Source: Teredinibacter purpureus (lineage in GTDB: Bacteria > Pseudomonadota > Gammaproteobacteria > Pseudomonadales > Cellvibrionaceae). From it: a DNA stretch of 64,000 nucleotides. Below the pieces are notes generated by a model, which saw only the letters and a list, made by a program, of their open reading frames with translations, did not search any database and was not told where the DNA came from. The DNA is taken from assembly GCF_014217335.1 (NCBI RefSeq), contig NZ_CP060092.1:1815501-1879500 (forward strand), read 5' to 3'. Made by a program: the position numbers and the translations under genes. Positions 1-10,785 of this stretch are shown in pieces (the first letter of the stretch is position 1; each line of letters starts with the position of its first letter).

Positions 1-2
1 AT

Positions 3-413
3 AGCTGGCAGAATAAGCGCCAGTTTTTTAGCGAGCAACTGATGCAGTCGATGACGTTAATCAAGCGTGAAGGCACTTATTGCGCGCAAAAAGAAATGTA
101 TAGTAGCGATGAGCATGGGCAAACATTATTGCTCGAATGGCTGCCTGCAATGCAAGTAGTGAGTTACTACAGCGCGAAGACAACACAAGGCATGATCGAA
201 TGGCGGTTGGATGACATCATAACGGACCGTACCATTATTAACGCAGCCTTTGCCCAGTGGGAAGGTTACGCCTCAACGGACTATGCCGACATTGGTGATA
301 ATGAATCAGACCCGTTTCTGCTAAACATGATAAACCTCGGGTTTATCGAGCACGGTTCGAACGGGTTTTATACTGCAAGTGGTCAAAGTATGGGTACGTC
401 GCACGCTCACTAA
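3..413 (+). CDS. C-terminal part of an uncharacterised protein
   Basis: The reading frame is open from the window edge, so the true start lies upstream; the ATG at 42 is only the first one visible. I do not recognise the family. The visible 137 residues are soluble and moderately acidic, without a membrane segment or signal, and end in a His-containing tail (GTSHAH). The gene converges on the chemoreceptor gene, with 46 bases between the two stop codons. Confidence 0.55.
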   Translation, partial: SWQNKRQFFSEQLMQSMTLIKREGTYCAQKEMYSSDEHGQTLLLEWLPAMQVVSYYSAKTTQGMIEWRLDDIITDRTIINAAFAQWEGYASTDYADIGDNESDPFLLNMINLGFIEHGSNGFYTASGQSMGTSHAH

Positions 414-447
414 TGGGGTAAGCCATGTGTAGACGAACGCCCCATTA
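411..447. terminator. Hairpin between convergent genes
   Basis: An 8-bp inverted repeat (TAATGGGG / CCCCATTA) overlaps the stop codon of the upstream partial gene and lies just past the end of the chemoreceptor gene. No clear T-tract follows on either strand, so a shared terminator role is only inferred from position. Confidence 0.3.
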
Positions 448-459
448 AAATCCTAACGA

Positions 460-1641
460 CTAAGGTTTTCCGAGTTTAAAGGTAACAATGTCAACATTAA
501 GCCCCAGTGCTACATTCGAAAGTTCGCTGGCTTTGTTTTTAAGCTCGGACAATTCATCGCGGCTGGCGCGGCTAGCTGCACTTATTTGATCAATATCGCG
601 GGTTAGGTTATCCACGCTACTGGCGTTTTGCCCTACGGCAGAAATTAGCTGACCGATACGGTCTTGAATGGAATGAATGGCCAGCCCTGCTTGCTCCACG
701 ACAGAGTGAGAGGTACTAACAGATTGTTCCGTTTGATTCGATTGCTCCGCCATATGATGGGCTTGCTGCACAACAATATCGACTTCTTGCTGCAAGGTAA
801 TAACTGTGGTGCGAATTTCACCCGTGGCGGTTTGGGTGCGCCTAGCGAGATCCCTTACTTCATCCGCAACGACGGCAAAGCCTCGGCCCATCTCGCCCGC
901 GCGCGCGGCCTCAATGGCTGCATTGAGCGCGAGAAGGTTGGTTTGTTCTGCAACGCTATCAATAATAGCGGTAACTTCGCCAATCTTAGAACTCTTCTCT
1001 TCTAGAGATTTTAGCTTAGCAACGGTTGTACTCATTTCTTCTGACTGCGTTTGAACACGCAGGGTCAAATCTCGGGTGACGTTTTCAAGATCGTCTAGCT
1101 GTTGAATAAGCAACACTAGGGCTTTGTCTGCGTCTCCAGAGGTGGATTTTAGCTGCCCCGATATGTCATTCACCGTATTGAAATGTTTGATTAAGCCCGT
1201 GCAAATATGCTCGGCATTTTCGGTTAAACCTGACGCTTTATTGATTCCTTGGTGGAGTTGTGACTCCATCGCCAGCAAATATTGGGCGTTTTTGCGAATA
1301 TTGATGACAAATTGATAGAGGTTATCGGCCATAACGTTGACGCTTGTTACTATCTCGCCGACCACGTCTTCACTGACAATGGTGCTGCGTTGAGAGAGGT
1401 CTTTGGCGCTAATAGCTTGGGCTATATGAGAGACCTCACTTAGCTTGACCAGCAAATAGTTTTTCAGCAGCCAATAATTGGTTATACCTATAATGGCGCC
1501 AGCGACTAAGCAGCCAAGCGAAAACCAAATTTTCATACCCGCTTTGTATTCAACAAAAATAGACGCATAAAACGGGAAAATGAGTCCCATAGTAAGCCCA
1601 AAACCGATGAAAATGAGAAAGATTTTACGCAAAATACTCAT
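460..1641 (-). CDS. Methyl-accepting chemotaxis protein
   Basis: This is an inner-membrane chemoreceptor of about 393 residues that would signal to a CheA/CheW array. Two hydrophobic segments (about residues 4-26 and 37-60) are separated by only about ten residues, so there is no sizeable periplasmic sensor domain. A HAMP-like stretch follows at about 60-110, then a long coiled-coil signalling domain. The conserved hairpin tip is present ([19 protein letters not shown], then [12 protein letters not shown]). I chose the ATG at 1641 because AGGGAG lies 8 bases upstream of it; a GTG nine bases earlier is possible. With no external ligand domain it may sense an internal or membrane signal. It stands alone, without che genes nearby. 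Confidence 0.92.
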   Translation of the reverse strand: MSILRKIFLIFIGFGLTMGLIFPFYASIFVEYKAGMKIWFSLGCLVAGAIIGITNYWLLKNYLLVKLSEVSHIAQAISAKDLSQRSTIVSEDVVGEIVTSVNVMADNLYQFVINIRKNAQYLLAMESQLHQGINKASGLTENAEHICTGLIKHFNTVNDISGQLKSTSGDADKALVLLIQQLDDLENVTRDLTLRVQTQSEEMSTTVAKLKSLEEKSSKIGEVTAIIDSVAEQTNLLALNAAIEAARAGEMGRGFAVVADEVRDLARRTQTATGEIRTTVITLQQEVDIVVQQAHHMAEQSNQTEQSVSTSHSVVEQAGLAIHSIQDRIGQLISAVGQNASSVDNLTRDIDQISAASRASRDELSELKNKASELSNVALGLNVDIVTFKLGKP

Positions 1642-1817
1642 AGGAGACACTCCCTTAGGGCTCCAGTGTTTTCTTTAAGCATAGCAGCTGATCGCTTATC
1701 AAAATCAGTCTCGTTAGCGAGTATTTTGGTGTGCGCTCAACCCGCTTTAACGGGGTGTTTAATCACAAATAAGCAATGGTATCTACCGTGATTCGCGAGT
1801 TGTATACTGTGTAATTA

Positions 1818-2810
1818 GTGCCAAAATGGGTTGGGAGAAGTTTTTTGCGCCATGTTTTACCTTTAAATGCCAAGGCTTTGCAGCCGGGCATAGTTTGCCT
1901 AGTCACGTTGTTTCTGGTGCTCCTCCCTTCGCCGGCATTCTCTGACAAAGAGGTCAATGCGTCAGTGCCCGCCGACGTACTCGAATTTTCCTATCCAGCG
2001 TCTTCCGATTCTTTTTATCAGCAGCGAAATGATTACTTCGTACAAATGCTCACGTTAGCCCTTGAGCGCAGCGGCAGGGCCTATAGTATTAAGCCCGTAG
2101 CAGTTGCGACCATGAACGAAAAACGCAGTAAAATTTTTATAAAATCTGGGCGCTACAATACGCACTGGATGCTCACCAACAATGAATCTGAAAATGAATT
2201 GCTACCCGTTCGCATACCGCTTTACAAAGGGTTGATCGGTTGGCGGTTATTAGCCATTCACAAATCTCAACAAGACCGTTTCGCAAAAATCAATAAAGTT
2301 GAAGAGTTAAAAGCCCTTACTGCAACGCAAGGATTAGGCTGGCCAGATGTTAGCATTCTACAAGCCCATGGTTTTACATTGCGCTTAGGCGTTGAATGGA
2401 ATAGCCTCCTGGAACTTATGTCAACACAGCGTGTGGATTACATGCCTCTAGCGGTTAATGATATTTGGTCCACGACAGAAAGGCTGCACAAAAAAAATCT
2501 CGTAGTAGAAAATCATCTCGTACTTCATTATCCCTCGGCCTATTATTTTTTCTTGGATAAAACGTTAACTGAACATGCAGCAGCGCTTTCAGCCGGTTTG
2601 AATAACGCCATTGCAGACGGCTCTTTCGATCGATTATTTCAGAAGAAGTTTGGTGACGTCATTACACATTCTAAGTTAAATCAACGACGTGTACTAAAAC
2701 TCAACAACCCCCTCATACCCATACGGACACCGTTACGAGTGCCCTCGTTATGGTTTAGCCCGCAAGCGCCAGCTAAAGACAACTTAGGTTATGGGGCCTC
2801 CGCTATTTAA
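1818..2810 (+). CDS. Periplasmic solute-binding-like protein
   Basis: This is an exported protein of about 330 residues with an N-terminal hydrophobic segment ending near the AFS|DKE cleavage-like site at about residue 42. The rest resembles the bilobed periplasmic binding fold of the amino-acid-binding (SBP_bac_3) type, divergent, as often found encoded without a transporter. No permease or ATPase is adjacent. The start is uncertain: GTG at 1818 has no obvious ribosome site, while a TTG at 1845 follows a GGGAGAAG sequence. A sensory or accessory role is as likely as transport; the adjacent divergent chemoreceptor makes ligand presentation to chemotaxis conceivable, but nothing in the sequence proves it. 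Confidence 0.65.
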   Translation: MPKWVGRSFLRHVLPLNAKALQPGIVCLVTLFLVLLPSPAFSDKEVNASVPADVLEFSYPASSDSFYQQRNDYFVQMLTLALERSGRAYSIKPVAVATMNEKRSKIFIKSGRYNTHWMLTNNESENELLPVRIPLYKGLIGWRLLAIHKSQQDRFAKINKVEELKALTATQGLGWPDVSILQAHGFTLRLGVEWNSLLELMSTQRVDYMPLAVNDIWSTTERLHKKNLVVENHLVLHYPSAYYFFLDKTLTEHAAALSAGLNNAIADGSFDRLFQKKFGDVITHSKLNQRRVLKLNNPLIPIRTPLRVPSLWFSPQAPAKDNLGYGASAI

Positions 2811-3095
2811 TCGTTAAGGAAACGCTGATTAGGTCGCCAATTTTGGCATAACACATAAAACTATTCTTTTAGCGTTCATTATGGATCCGCTATCATTTTC
2901 TGAAACCGAATATACCGCCAAAAAATGCAGAACACGTCGAGAGACGTTTGTTAAATAGATGGGTACGCTGGTTCTATAGAAATAATTGGAAAATACAATC
3001 CGTCTGCGTTCAGTACGGCCCTCGGGCATGTCGTAGTGAATTACTTTTTTTATTGTTTTTTCAGGCTATTGGTTTGTAGCATAGATGTTATCGAA

Positions 3096-3149
3096 CGCAA
3101 TACTACGCGTAGTTCTGGCCGTGCGAGTATTGCGTTAGGTCGGTTTTTT
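3096..3149 (+). terminator. Hairpin with T-tract in 2811-3181
   Basis: The 371-base gap after the binding-like protein contains a perfect 9-bp inverted repeat (CGCAATACT at 3096-3104, AGTATTGCG at 3126-3134) followed by a run of six T at about 3143. It resembles a rightward terminator, though it is 290 bases past the stop. I see no supported gene in the gap. Confidence 0.4.
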
Positions 3150-3181
3150 CTTTATAGCTAATACACAAACTGCGCGTGTGA

Positions 3182-4303
3182 TTATTCAGTTTGCCTCGTG
3201 ACATAAATGTCACGTCCAAATATATCGGTATCACCACTCTGATCTGTTACTGTTAGGGTAACGTTGTAGTTTCCAGCTTGCGTATAGGTGTGGGTGGGGT
3301 TTTCTTGAGTGGATTGGTTGCCGTCGCCAAAATCCCACAACCATTGTGTTACCTGACTCGTACTGCGGCTATCATCGGTAAAGGCGGCCGTTAACGATTC
3401 GAGCGTAGCAATATAATGACTGAGTACCCCTTCTTCAAATAATTGTATTTTTACCGTTTTAAATGCATCGCTAACGTCGCTTGCTGGCCAGCCTGCGGAG
3501 GCAGCTTGTTGTTGAACACATTCAGCCGCGAGAGTAAGTGTGGTGTTGGGAAGCCAGCACTGTCTGGCTGCGCTTATATACACTCGGTACGTTTCTTCCA
3601 GCCCCCAGTTTTGAGATAATAAGTAAAACGGATAAGTGATCATACCGATTCGCTTATAATAGTTATCGCCGGCTTCGGCATAATCTAATGCACTGGGGAT
3701 GGCGCCGTATTCAGTGACTATGTGATCCAGTGTGCGCACGTTACCGGCGGATTCTTCTCCGTGAACCCAGTTATCTTCACTGCTCGTCCATTCGTATTTC
3801 GCCATTACCCCAGATATATCCCCAAAGGCTTCATGCAATGTGCGGGCATCTTGGCTGAGCTCGGTACCGAATACTTTTAAGGGGGAAATACGACCCAGCA
3901 CACCATGACCAATCTCATGAGCAATAAGGTCTAGTGTCGCCAGAGAGTAGTGTGTTGCATAGCCATCGCTAAAACTGGCGTAAGCACCGTCCCAGAATGC
4001 TTTTATATCGATTTCGTTACCGTAGTGAACACGCAAACGTATTTTGTCCTCTAGTGGGGGTTCGCCTAAATATTTTAAAAACGTATCGTATACCATGGTG
4101 CCGTAAAACATGGCGTCGTTGAGGGTGGAGTAGGTCCAGGTGCCTATGTCGTCGGTAATGTCACGGTATGTATTGATTGGGTTTGCATCGCACACAAACG
4201 AATAGGCTGGGAATGCTGCTTCACTTACAGTGTTGGGGCTACCTGTCGTTGTCTTTGTTTCCCATGCGGTATCTTTACTGTTGTCCATATCGGTAACGCT
4301 CAC
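3182..4303 (-). CDS. M4 (thermolysin-like) peptidase domain with C-terminal PKD
   Basis: Residues 60-300 carry an M4 metallopeptidase domain: zinc motif HEIGH at 129-133, third ligand Glu in LHEAFGD at 158, and the upstream AFWDG element. A PKD domain (DFGDG core) occupies the last 85 residues. Two things are odd. The GTG start gives no signal peptide or propeptide for what should be a secreted enzyme. Where M4 enzymes have the His of the VHxNSG motif, this one has YYKRIG, so the transition-state-stabilising His appears to be Tyr. The frame continues upstream past the GTG to a stop near 4340, overlapping the end of the upstream lipoprotein gene, so this is probably the C-terminal part of one split gene. 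Activity is doubtful. Confidence 0.75.
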   Translation of the reverse strand: MSVTDMDNSKDTAWETKTTTGSPNTVSEAAFPAYSFVCDANPINTYRDITDDIGTWTYSTLNDAMFYGTMVYDTFLKYLGEPPLEDKIRLRVHYGNEIDIKAFWDGAYASFSDGYATHYSLATLDLIAHEIGHGVLGRISPLKVFGTELSQDARTLHEAFGDISGVMAKYEWTSSEDNWVHGEESAGNVRTLDHIVTEYGAIPSALDYAEAGDNYYKRIGMITYPFYLLSQNWGLEETYRVYISAARQCWLPNTTLTLAAECVQQQAASAGWPASDVSDAFKTVKIQLFEEGVLSHYIATLESLTAAFTDDSRSTSQVTQWLWDFGDGNQSTQENPTHTYTQAGNYNVTLTVTDQSGDTDIFGRDIYVTRQTE

Positions 4304-4313
4304 TAAGCCATTA

Positions 4314-4889
4314 TCAAATGTTTTGTAAGGCGGACCTTTCTATTTGGATATGTGGGCGGGTATCGCCGTAATACCAGTGCATTTGTTCGTTACCACCGGG
4401 GCCAGCCAAATGCGTGTTACCGGTGAAGTCGTGAAACGCGATGAGTTGTCCCTCGATAGACATGCCTGCACTGTTGGTGGGGTGCACAAGTACTGCAGTT
4501 GCTCCTTCTGGAATCGTGCTATCGATTAATGTAGCGAGCTGGTAGCCTGCAACCGAATTCGGTTCATTCCAAGGTTCTCCAATAGGGTTGCCTGCATTGT
4601 CTGCCCAATACACGGTTAAAGATGACGCTCGTGTGGAGTCGGTGGGGCTTGGTGAGGGCGCATTGATTACGGCTGTAACACTGAGTAGACCGCGCTCACC
4701 GTTTGTATCCCGTATGGTGGCATAGCTAATGTTGTTGGTGGGTATGCCGGTGGTCGGGTTGGGTTCCGGCTCTGGCGTAGGTACTGGGGGCAGATTGTTA
4801 GATGGCACGCCTCCCGAGCCGCCGCATGCACTGGTTAGCGCGCAACTGAGTAATAAAGTGGATAAAAGGATGTTCTTACAATGAATCAC
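4314..4889 (-). CDS. Lipoprotein segment upstream of the M4 peptidase (probably the same gene, frameshifted)
   Basis: This encodes 191 residues with a signal peptide and a lipobox-like cysteine (LTSAC at about residue 22), a Pro/Glu linker, then a beta-rich region I cannot assign. It does not look like the FTP/PepSY propeptide usual in M4 proteases. It ends 11 bases before the GTG of the peptidase frame. Removing one base near 4340, in the AGAAAGG run on the coding strand, would join the two frames into a roughly 565-residue lipoprotein peptidase. The start is a GTG with only a weak upstream AGG. Either a real frameshift, a sequence error or a two-gene arrangement would fit. Confidence 0.65.
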   Translation of the reverse strand: MIHCKNILLSTLLLSCALTSACGGSGGVPSNNLPPVPTPEPEPNPTTGIPTNNISYATIRDTNGERGLLSVTAVINAPSPSPTDSTRASSLTVYWADNAGNPIGEPWNEPNSVAGYQLATLIDSTIPEGATAVLVHPTNSAGMSIEGQLIAFHDFTGNTHLAGPGGNEQMHWYYGDTRPHIQIERSALQNI

Positions 4890-5515
4890 GGGGTATACCT
4901 GTCGGGTGTTGGGCGAGGTTATTCTAATATATGCGGTGAACTTTGCAAAAGATGTTGATAGGTTATTCAGAAGCCCTTTGGTTGTTTTTTCGGCGCAGCT
5001 AATAGGTTACCGGGTTCTTCAAGATGGCCTTACGGCACAGAATGTAAAACCATAACCCAAGCCAGAATTGGACAGGTCTCTCTTGAGGTTACTCCGTTTT
5101 GTCACCGTTATATAGGTTGTGTTCGGCGGGCGTATTGGCGTATGTGGGAATGAGTAACCACTACCATTAGTAGATGGATCGATCGTATCCAGCATTTTAG
5201 TCAGTATTATGCTTCTAGCGCTGGAAGTGGACAAAAATTAAAAGCCTACGCTGAATTGTTTTGGCGAGCGTGGTACAAGCGTTTGTTCTTCTGCTGCGTA
5301 GGCTTACTGATCAGAGCCGGTATGTTTTGTCATTGCTGTTTTACTGTGAGTTTTTATCGTGGCAGATCTGTTACGGGTCTCAGGCATAAGGAGTCTTTCT
5401 CTTTGTGATAGATCGGCCAATTTTGTGAAATTGTGATTAGTGAAGCCTACATGCACGCTATGTTCACCCTTTATGCGTAGACTCTGTGCTCCCCTATAAC
5501 CCCCTATGGAGTTTA
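4890..5515. other. 626-base intergenic region
   Basis: This lies between divergent genes (lipoprotein leftward, metallo-beta-lactamase-fold protein rightward). It holds a spaced inverted repeat (5242-5305, listed separately). Short reading frames here have no convincing start or family resemblance. Promoters for both neighbours must lie here, but I cannot place them reliably. Confidence 0.5.
5242..5305. repeat. Perfect 10-bp inverted repeat, 44-base spacer
   Basis: AAGCCTACGC at 5242-5251 and GCGTAGGCTT at 5296-5305 form a perfect inverted pair. No T-tract or transposase is associated. It could be the ends of a small non-autonomous repeat element or a regulatory hairpin. Confidence 0.5.
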
Positions 5516-6409
5516 ATGATGAGAAGGTGCTTAACATTTGTAGTTTTATGTATAGCCGGTACAACGATGTCCTCTGCGTGGAGTGCTGACGAAATTACCT
5601 TTAGCACATCAGAAATCACGGATAACCTTTACCTGATCGAAGGGCAGGGCGGTTTCGCTGGCGGTAATATGGTGTTGTCTGTGGGTGACGACGGTGTTGT
5701 TTTAATTGATGACAGCATGCCGCCACTGCTAGATAAGCTGAAAGCCGCAATTCGTGATGTTAGTGAGCGCCCTGTGGATTTTTTGATAAATACTCATATG
5801 CACGGCGATCATACTGGTAATAACGCCGCCTTTGGTAGCGGTATTACCCATGTTGTCGGGCATGAAAATGTGCGTGAGAGAATGAAACACGCCGAAATCG
5901 ATACGCCGGAAGGAAAAAAGCCTACACCGAAAGCGGCGTTGCCTGTGATTACGTTTTCTGAAGAAATTCATTTTCACCTGAATGGAGATCGCGCTCGAGT
6001 GGTACATTTAGCTGATGCACACACGGACGGCGATGCCATTATCATCTTTGAGAAACACAATGTGATTCATGCTGGCGATATATTCTTCAATGGCTTATTT
6101 CCGTTTATCGATTTGAATAACGGGGGGTCGGCAAAAGGGTATTTGGCGGCGCAGCAAGCTATTTACGCTGAGGCGAATGAGAGCACCGTGATTGTGCCGG
6201 GCCATGGGCCGATAGCAAAGCGTAGCGATTTAAAAAAGAGTATTAAAATGCTGTCTCAGGCGATATCTAAGGTGTCAGCGCTGAAAGACAGCGGTAAATC
6301 ACTAGACGAGGTTATTGTTCTTAACCCGCTTAAAACGTTTCATAAGGATTGGGACTGGGGGTTTATCTCGACAGAAAAGATGACTCGTACGTTATATCAA
6401 GACTTATAG
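5516..6409 (+). CDS. Exported metallo-beta-lactamase-fold hydrolase
   Basis: This is a protein of about 297 residues with a signal peptide (cleavage near SSAWSA|DEI) and the metallo-beta-lactamase fold. The zinc motif HMHGDH is followed by a downstream AGDIFF element and a final PGHGP histidine. The subgroup resembles periplasmic MBL-fold proteins annotated as cyclases or quinoprotein relay enzymes; true beta-lactamase activity is not implied. The start is the first of two tandem ATGs (5516 and 5519) preceded by GGAG at 5508. A GTG 30 bases upstream would lengthen the signal and is less likely. The gene is monocistronic and followed by a clear terminator. The substrate is unknown. Confidence 0.82.
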   Translation: MMRRCLTFVVLCIAGTTMSSAWSADEITFSTSEITDNLYLIEGQGGFAGGNMVLSVGDDGVVLIDDSMPPLLDKLKAAIRDVSERPVDFLINTHMHGDHTGNNAAFGSGITHVVGHENVRERMKHAEIDTPEGKKPTPKAALPVITFSEEIHFHLNGDRARVVHLADAHTDGDAIIIFEKHNVIHAGDIFFNGLFPFIDLNNGGSAKGYLAAQQAIYAEANESTVIVPGHGPIAKRSDLKKSIKMLSQAISKVSALKDSGKSLDEVIVLNPLKTFHKDWDWGFISTEKMTRTLYQDL

Positions 6410-6435
6410 CGGGAGGCTTTAACACTCCCAATAGG

Positions 6436-6473
6436 AAAGCCGAGTATTACCGTTGAGGTTGCTCGGTTTTTTT
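6436..6473 (+). terminator. Rho-independent terminator
   Basis: AAGCCGAG at 6437-6444 pairs with CTCGGTTT at 6462-6469, one pair being G-U, and the T-run continues to 6473. It terminates the metallo-beta-lactamase-fold gene. The remainder of the 329-base gap up to 6738 shows no supported gene. Confidence 0.8.
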
Positions 6474-6738
6474 ACGTCTGCTCTTGGGGCTGTGTGAGAT
6501 AGCGGGCTGTATGCCGTAACGGTCAGCAGGTAAACGTGCAGAAGAAATATAATGATAGATTGGTGATGAAGGTTAGATAGTAAGGGAGCGGCGGAGCTTA
6601 GAGTGGCTCGCAGGCGCTGTGCAGGGGGGTGTTTGTGTCTAGCAGAAGGGATAAACGCCGCTAGCACGATCTTTAGCAAGCTAAAGATCAGCCCGTTAGT
6701 CTGGGCGGCTGTGGCTAGCGTTGTATTCTAAATCAGTC

Positions 6739-6945
6739 TTACAACGGACGAACGTTGTTGGCACATGGGCCTTTCTGACCTTGGCCTACTTCGAACTCAA
6801 CCGCTTGGCCGTCATTCAGTGTAGCGAAACCGCCGCCAGCCTGAATTTCAGAATGGTGAACAAATAAGTCTTTGCTTCCATCTTCTGGTGCTATAAAACC
6901 GAAACCTTTATCTGCGTTGAACCACTTTACCGTTCCTTTACTCAT
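6739..6945 (-). CDS. CspA-family cold-shock protein
   Basis: This 68-residue single cold-shock domain has both RNA-binding motifs, KGFGFI (RNP1) and LFVHHSEI (RNP2), with the standard [18 protein letters not shown] opening. Its length is normal for the family. It would bind single-stranded RNA/DNA as an RNA chaperone in the cytoplasm; whether it is cold-induced cannot be read from the protein. The leader holds an inverted repeat (6981-7012) that may matter for regulation. The gene is monocistronic. Confidence 0.95.
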   Translation of the reverse strand: MSKGTVKWFNADKGFGFIAPEDGSKDLFVHHSEIQAGGGFATLNDGQAVEFEVGQGQKGPCANNVRPL

Positions 6946-7341
6946 ACTCTGCTCTTTATCTTATAAGTGAAAAATAAATTTCTGTTTGTACTATCACCAT
7001 CATACAAACAGATTTTGAATGATCTATGCCGACGCGAACCGAAGTTTGACAGGGTACGCGTAAATACCTCAAGCATGCAAACACAGGGTTCAGAGCGCTT
7101 TCGGGTATTCTCGGGCGTCTGACCTAGGTATTCTTACCTAAAGTTGATCGTATTACCACCAACAGCTTGGATTACTGTACTTTTTGTCGCTAATAGCACG
7201 TTATTTTAGGCTAAATAAGAAAAATAGCGATATTAACTTCGGATTATTTGCTGATTTTAACGCATCAACGGTTCCCATGGATAGTGCTGATGCCGTTAGA
7301 GTTACCTTCTGGCGTGTTTATTGTTGTACACGAAAAACGGA
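6946..7341 (-). promoter_or_regulatory. Leader region of the cold-shock gene with a 10-bp hairpin
   Basis: The 396-base gap upstream of the cold-shock gene contains a perfect inverted repeat, TCTGTTTGTA (6981-6990) and TACAAACAGA (7003-7012), separated by 12 bases and about 36 bases upstream of the start codon. cspA-type genes often have long structured 5' UTRs, so this could be a temperature-responsive leader or an operator. No gene is supported here. Confidence 0.4.
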
Positions 7342-7656
7342 TTATGAAGGTTTTTTCCACGAAAATGGAGGTGCAGAGGTAGGAGGTGTGCTTTGCTTCG
7401 CGTCTTTAGGGCGGCTTTTGGCGCTCTCCTTAACACTACCCTTAACGGTTGCAACGTACAACTCTTCAACTTTTTCTCGTGCCCATAAGGTTTTACGCAA
7501 GAATGTTAAAGAAGATTTAACGGAGGGGTTGCTCTTGAAACAGTTAAGGTTTATTCGTTCGGCTAGGCCTTTCCATCCATAGTGTTCAACAAGGTGGGTG
7601 ACGATTTTCTCCAGCGTTACGCCGTGTAACGGATCCAACTTTTGCTTATCTTTCAT
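7342..7656 (-). CDS. VF530 / DUF2132-family small protein
   Basis: This is about 104 residues. The first 68 match the VF530 family pattern very well ([20 protein letters not shown], then [32 protein letters not shown]). The family is a small conserved helical domain proposed to bind DNA; its biological role is not established. The last 35 residues are a Lys/Ser/Pro-rich, probably disordered tail. I chose ATG at 7656; a GTG two codons upstream has slightly better spacing to an AGG. It is leftward, with no functional link to the neighbours. Confidence 0.85.
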   Translation of the reverse strand: MKDKQKLDPLHGVTLEKIVTHLVEHYGWKGLAERINLNCFKSNPSVKSSLTFLRKTLWAREKVEELYVATVKGSVKESAKSRPKDAKQSTPPTSAPPFSWKKPS

Positions 7657-9759
<2,103 letters not shown>

Positions 9760-9862
9760 TTGTAGGTCATTAATTGAAGCTAAAGGCTTAGGTTATTTTC
9801 CTATGATCGTGTTGCGAGTAAAGCGACGTTAGGCTCAATCCTACGCCTCTCATGCGTTCCTC

Positions 9863-9896
9863 AAAAAGCCGGCGTTTGACAACGCTGGCTTTTTTA
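9863..9896 (+). terminator. Rho-independent terminator
   Basis: AAAAAGCCGGCGTT at 9863-9876, loop TGAC, then AACGCTGGCTTTTT at 9881-9894 with one G-U pair. It ends the xylanase transcript. The A-run on the 5' side means it could also work leftward for the gene at 9947. Confidence 0.85.
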
Positions 9897-9946
9897 TGGG
9901 TAAACGAATAGCAAGGGTGCTTAGAGGTCTTGGGTAACTCTAACGA

Positions 9947-10363
9947 TTAAGCAACAGTGGTTGTTGCGGCCATTAGAACAAGGACCGCATGGGGGAAGGC
10001 TATAGTGGGTCTCAGTGCTTGTTGAGCGTAGGCGCGTATTAAGCCAAGAGTATTTGGGCGGTTTTTGTCGAATTCCGTATTAAATTGAAAAGCGGTTAAG
10101 GGTGATTTGTTGAGCAAGCCGTGTTCAATGGCCAATAGTCGGTCTTCAATACGGGACTGAAATGTTTTCCAAATGGCATCTTGCGCCCACACCATGAGCA
10201 AAATGGCGATCAAGAGTGGGTTAAGCGTGCCGAATAAATAGGCCGCACTGAATACCGTAATATTCACAAGTTTTATGATGAGAGAAAATTTTTCATAGCT
10301 ATCAAACTGATTCTGCAAAAGAGACCATTCATGTTCAATGGCAGACATTGTTACGCTACTCAT
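9947..10363 (-). CDS. Small membrane protein of unknown function
   Basis: This is 138 residues with an N-terminal soluble helix (1-28), two closely spaced hydrophobic segments at about 29-45 and 47-62, a charged stretch at 63-105, and a hydrophobic C-terminus at about 118-138. I do not recognise a family. ATG at 10363 with a weak AGGTT upstream. It stands alone and converges on the xylanase gene. Confidence 0.6.
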   Translation of the reverse strand: MSSVTMSAIEHEWSLLQNQFDSYEKFSLIIKLVNITVFSAAYLFGTLNPLLIAILLMVWAQDAIWKTFQSRIEDRLLAIEHGLLNKSPLTAFQFNTEFDKNRPNTLGLIRAYAQQALRPTIAFPHAVLVLMAATTTVA

Positions 10364-10785
10364 GGGGTTTAACCTATTTGTTAAAAGGGGTTGTGGGACG
10401 GTCTGTTTTGGCTGCAGCCAACTCTGTAGCGCGTACTTTTACGAGTGTTTGGTTGCGTTGAAACAGGCTGTTTTTTCGAGCCTAACAAGGTTGTGACGTT
10501 TTGTCTAAGTGCTTAGCGCTACAATAATGTCGTGGGGTGATGTGTATACGAAAGGGCGTTTTAATATTTAGGCCCTGTATAGATGGCCGATGCACGAGGA
10601 AGCGCCTACGACGCTATTACATCCATTTTAATACTCTATCGGTAATTGTCCCGTTTTTACCTTATTGTCGCGCCTGACTAGTGCGCGTATGGCAGACGAT
10701 TGGTTACGCCTTTGCCTGTAGGTTTGCTCTGAGGCTTGGGCGAATACTGACAGACATCGATTATCGACGAGATTGAGGAAAATAC
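10364..10785. other. 422-base divergent intergenic region
   Basis: This separates the leftward membrane protein from the rightward oxidoreductase. No supported gene, RNA or strong hairpin is visible; it presumably holds both promoters. Confidence 0.4.
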
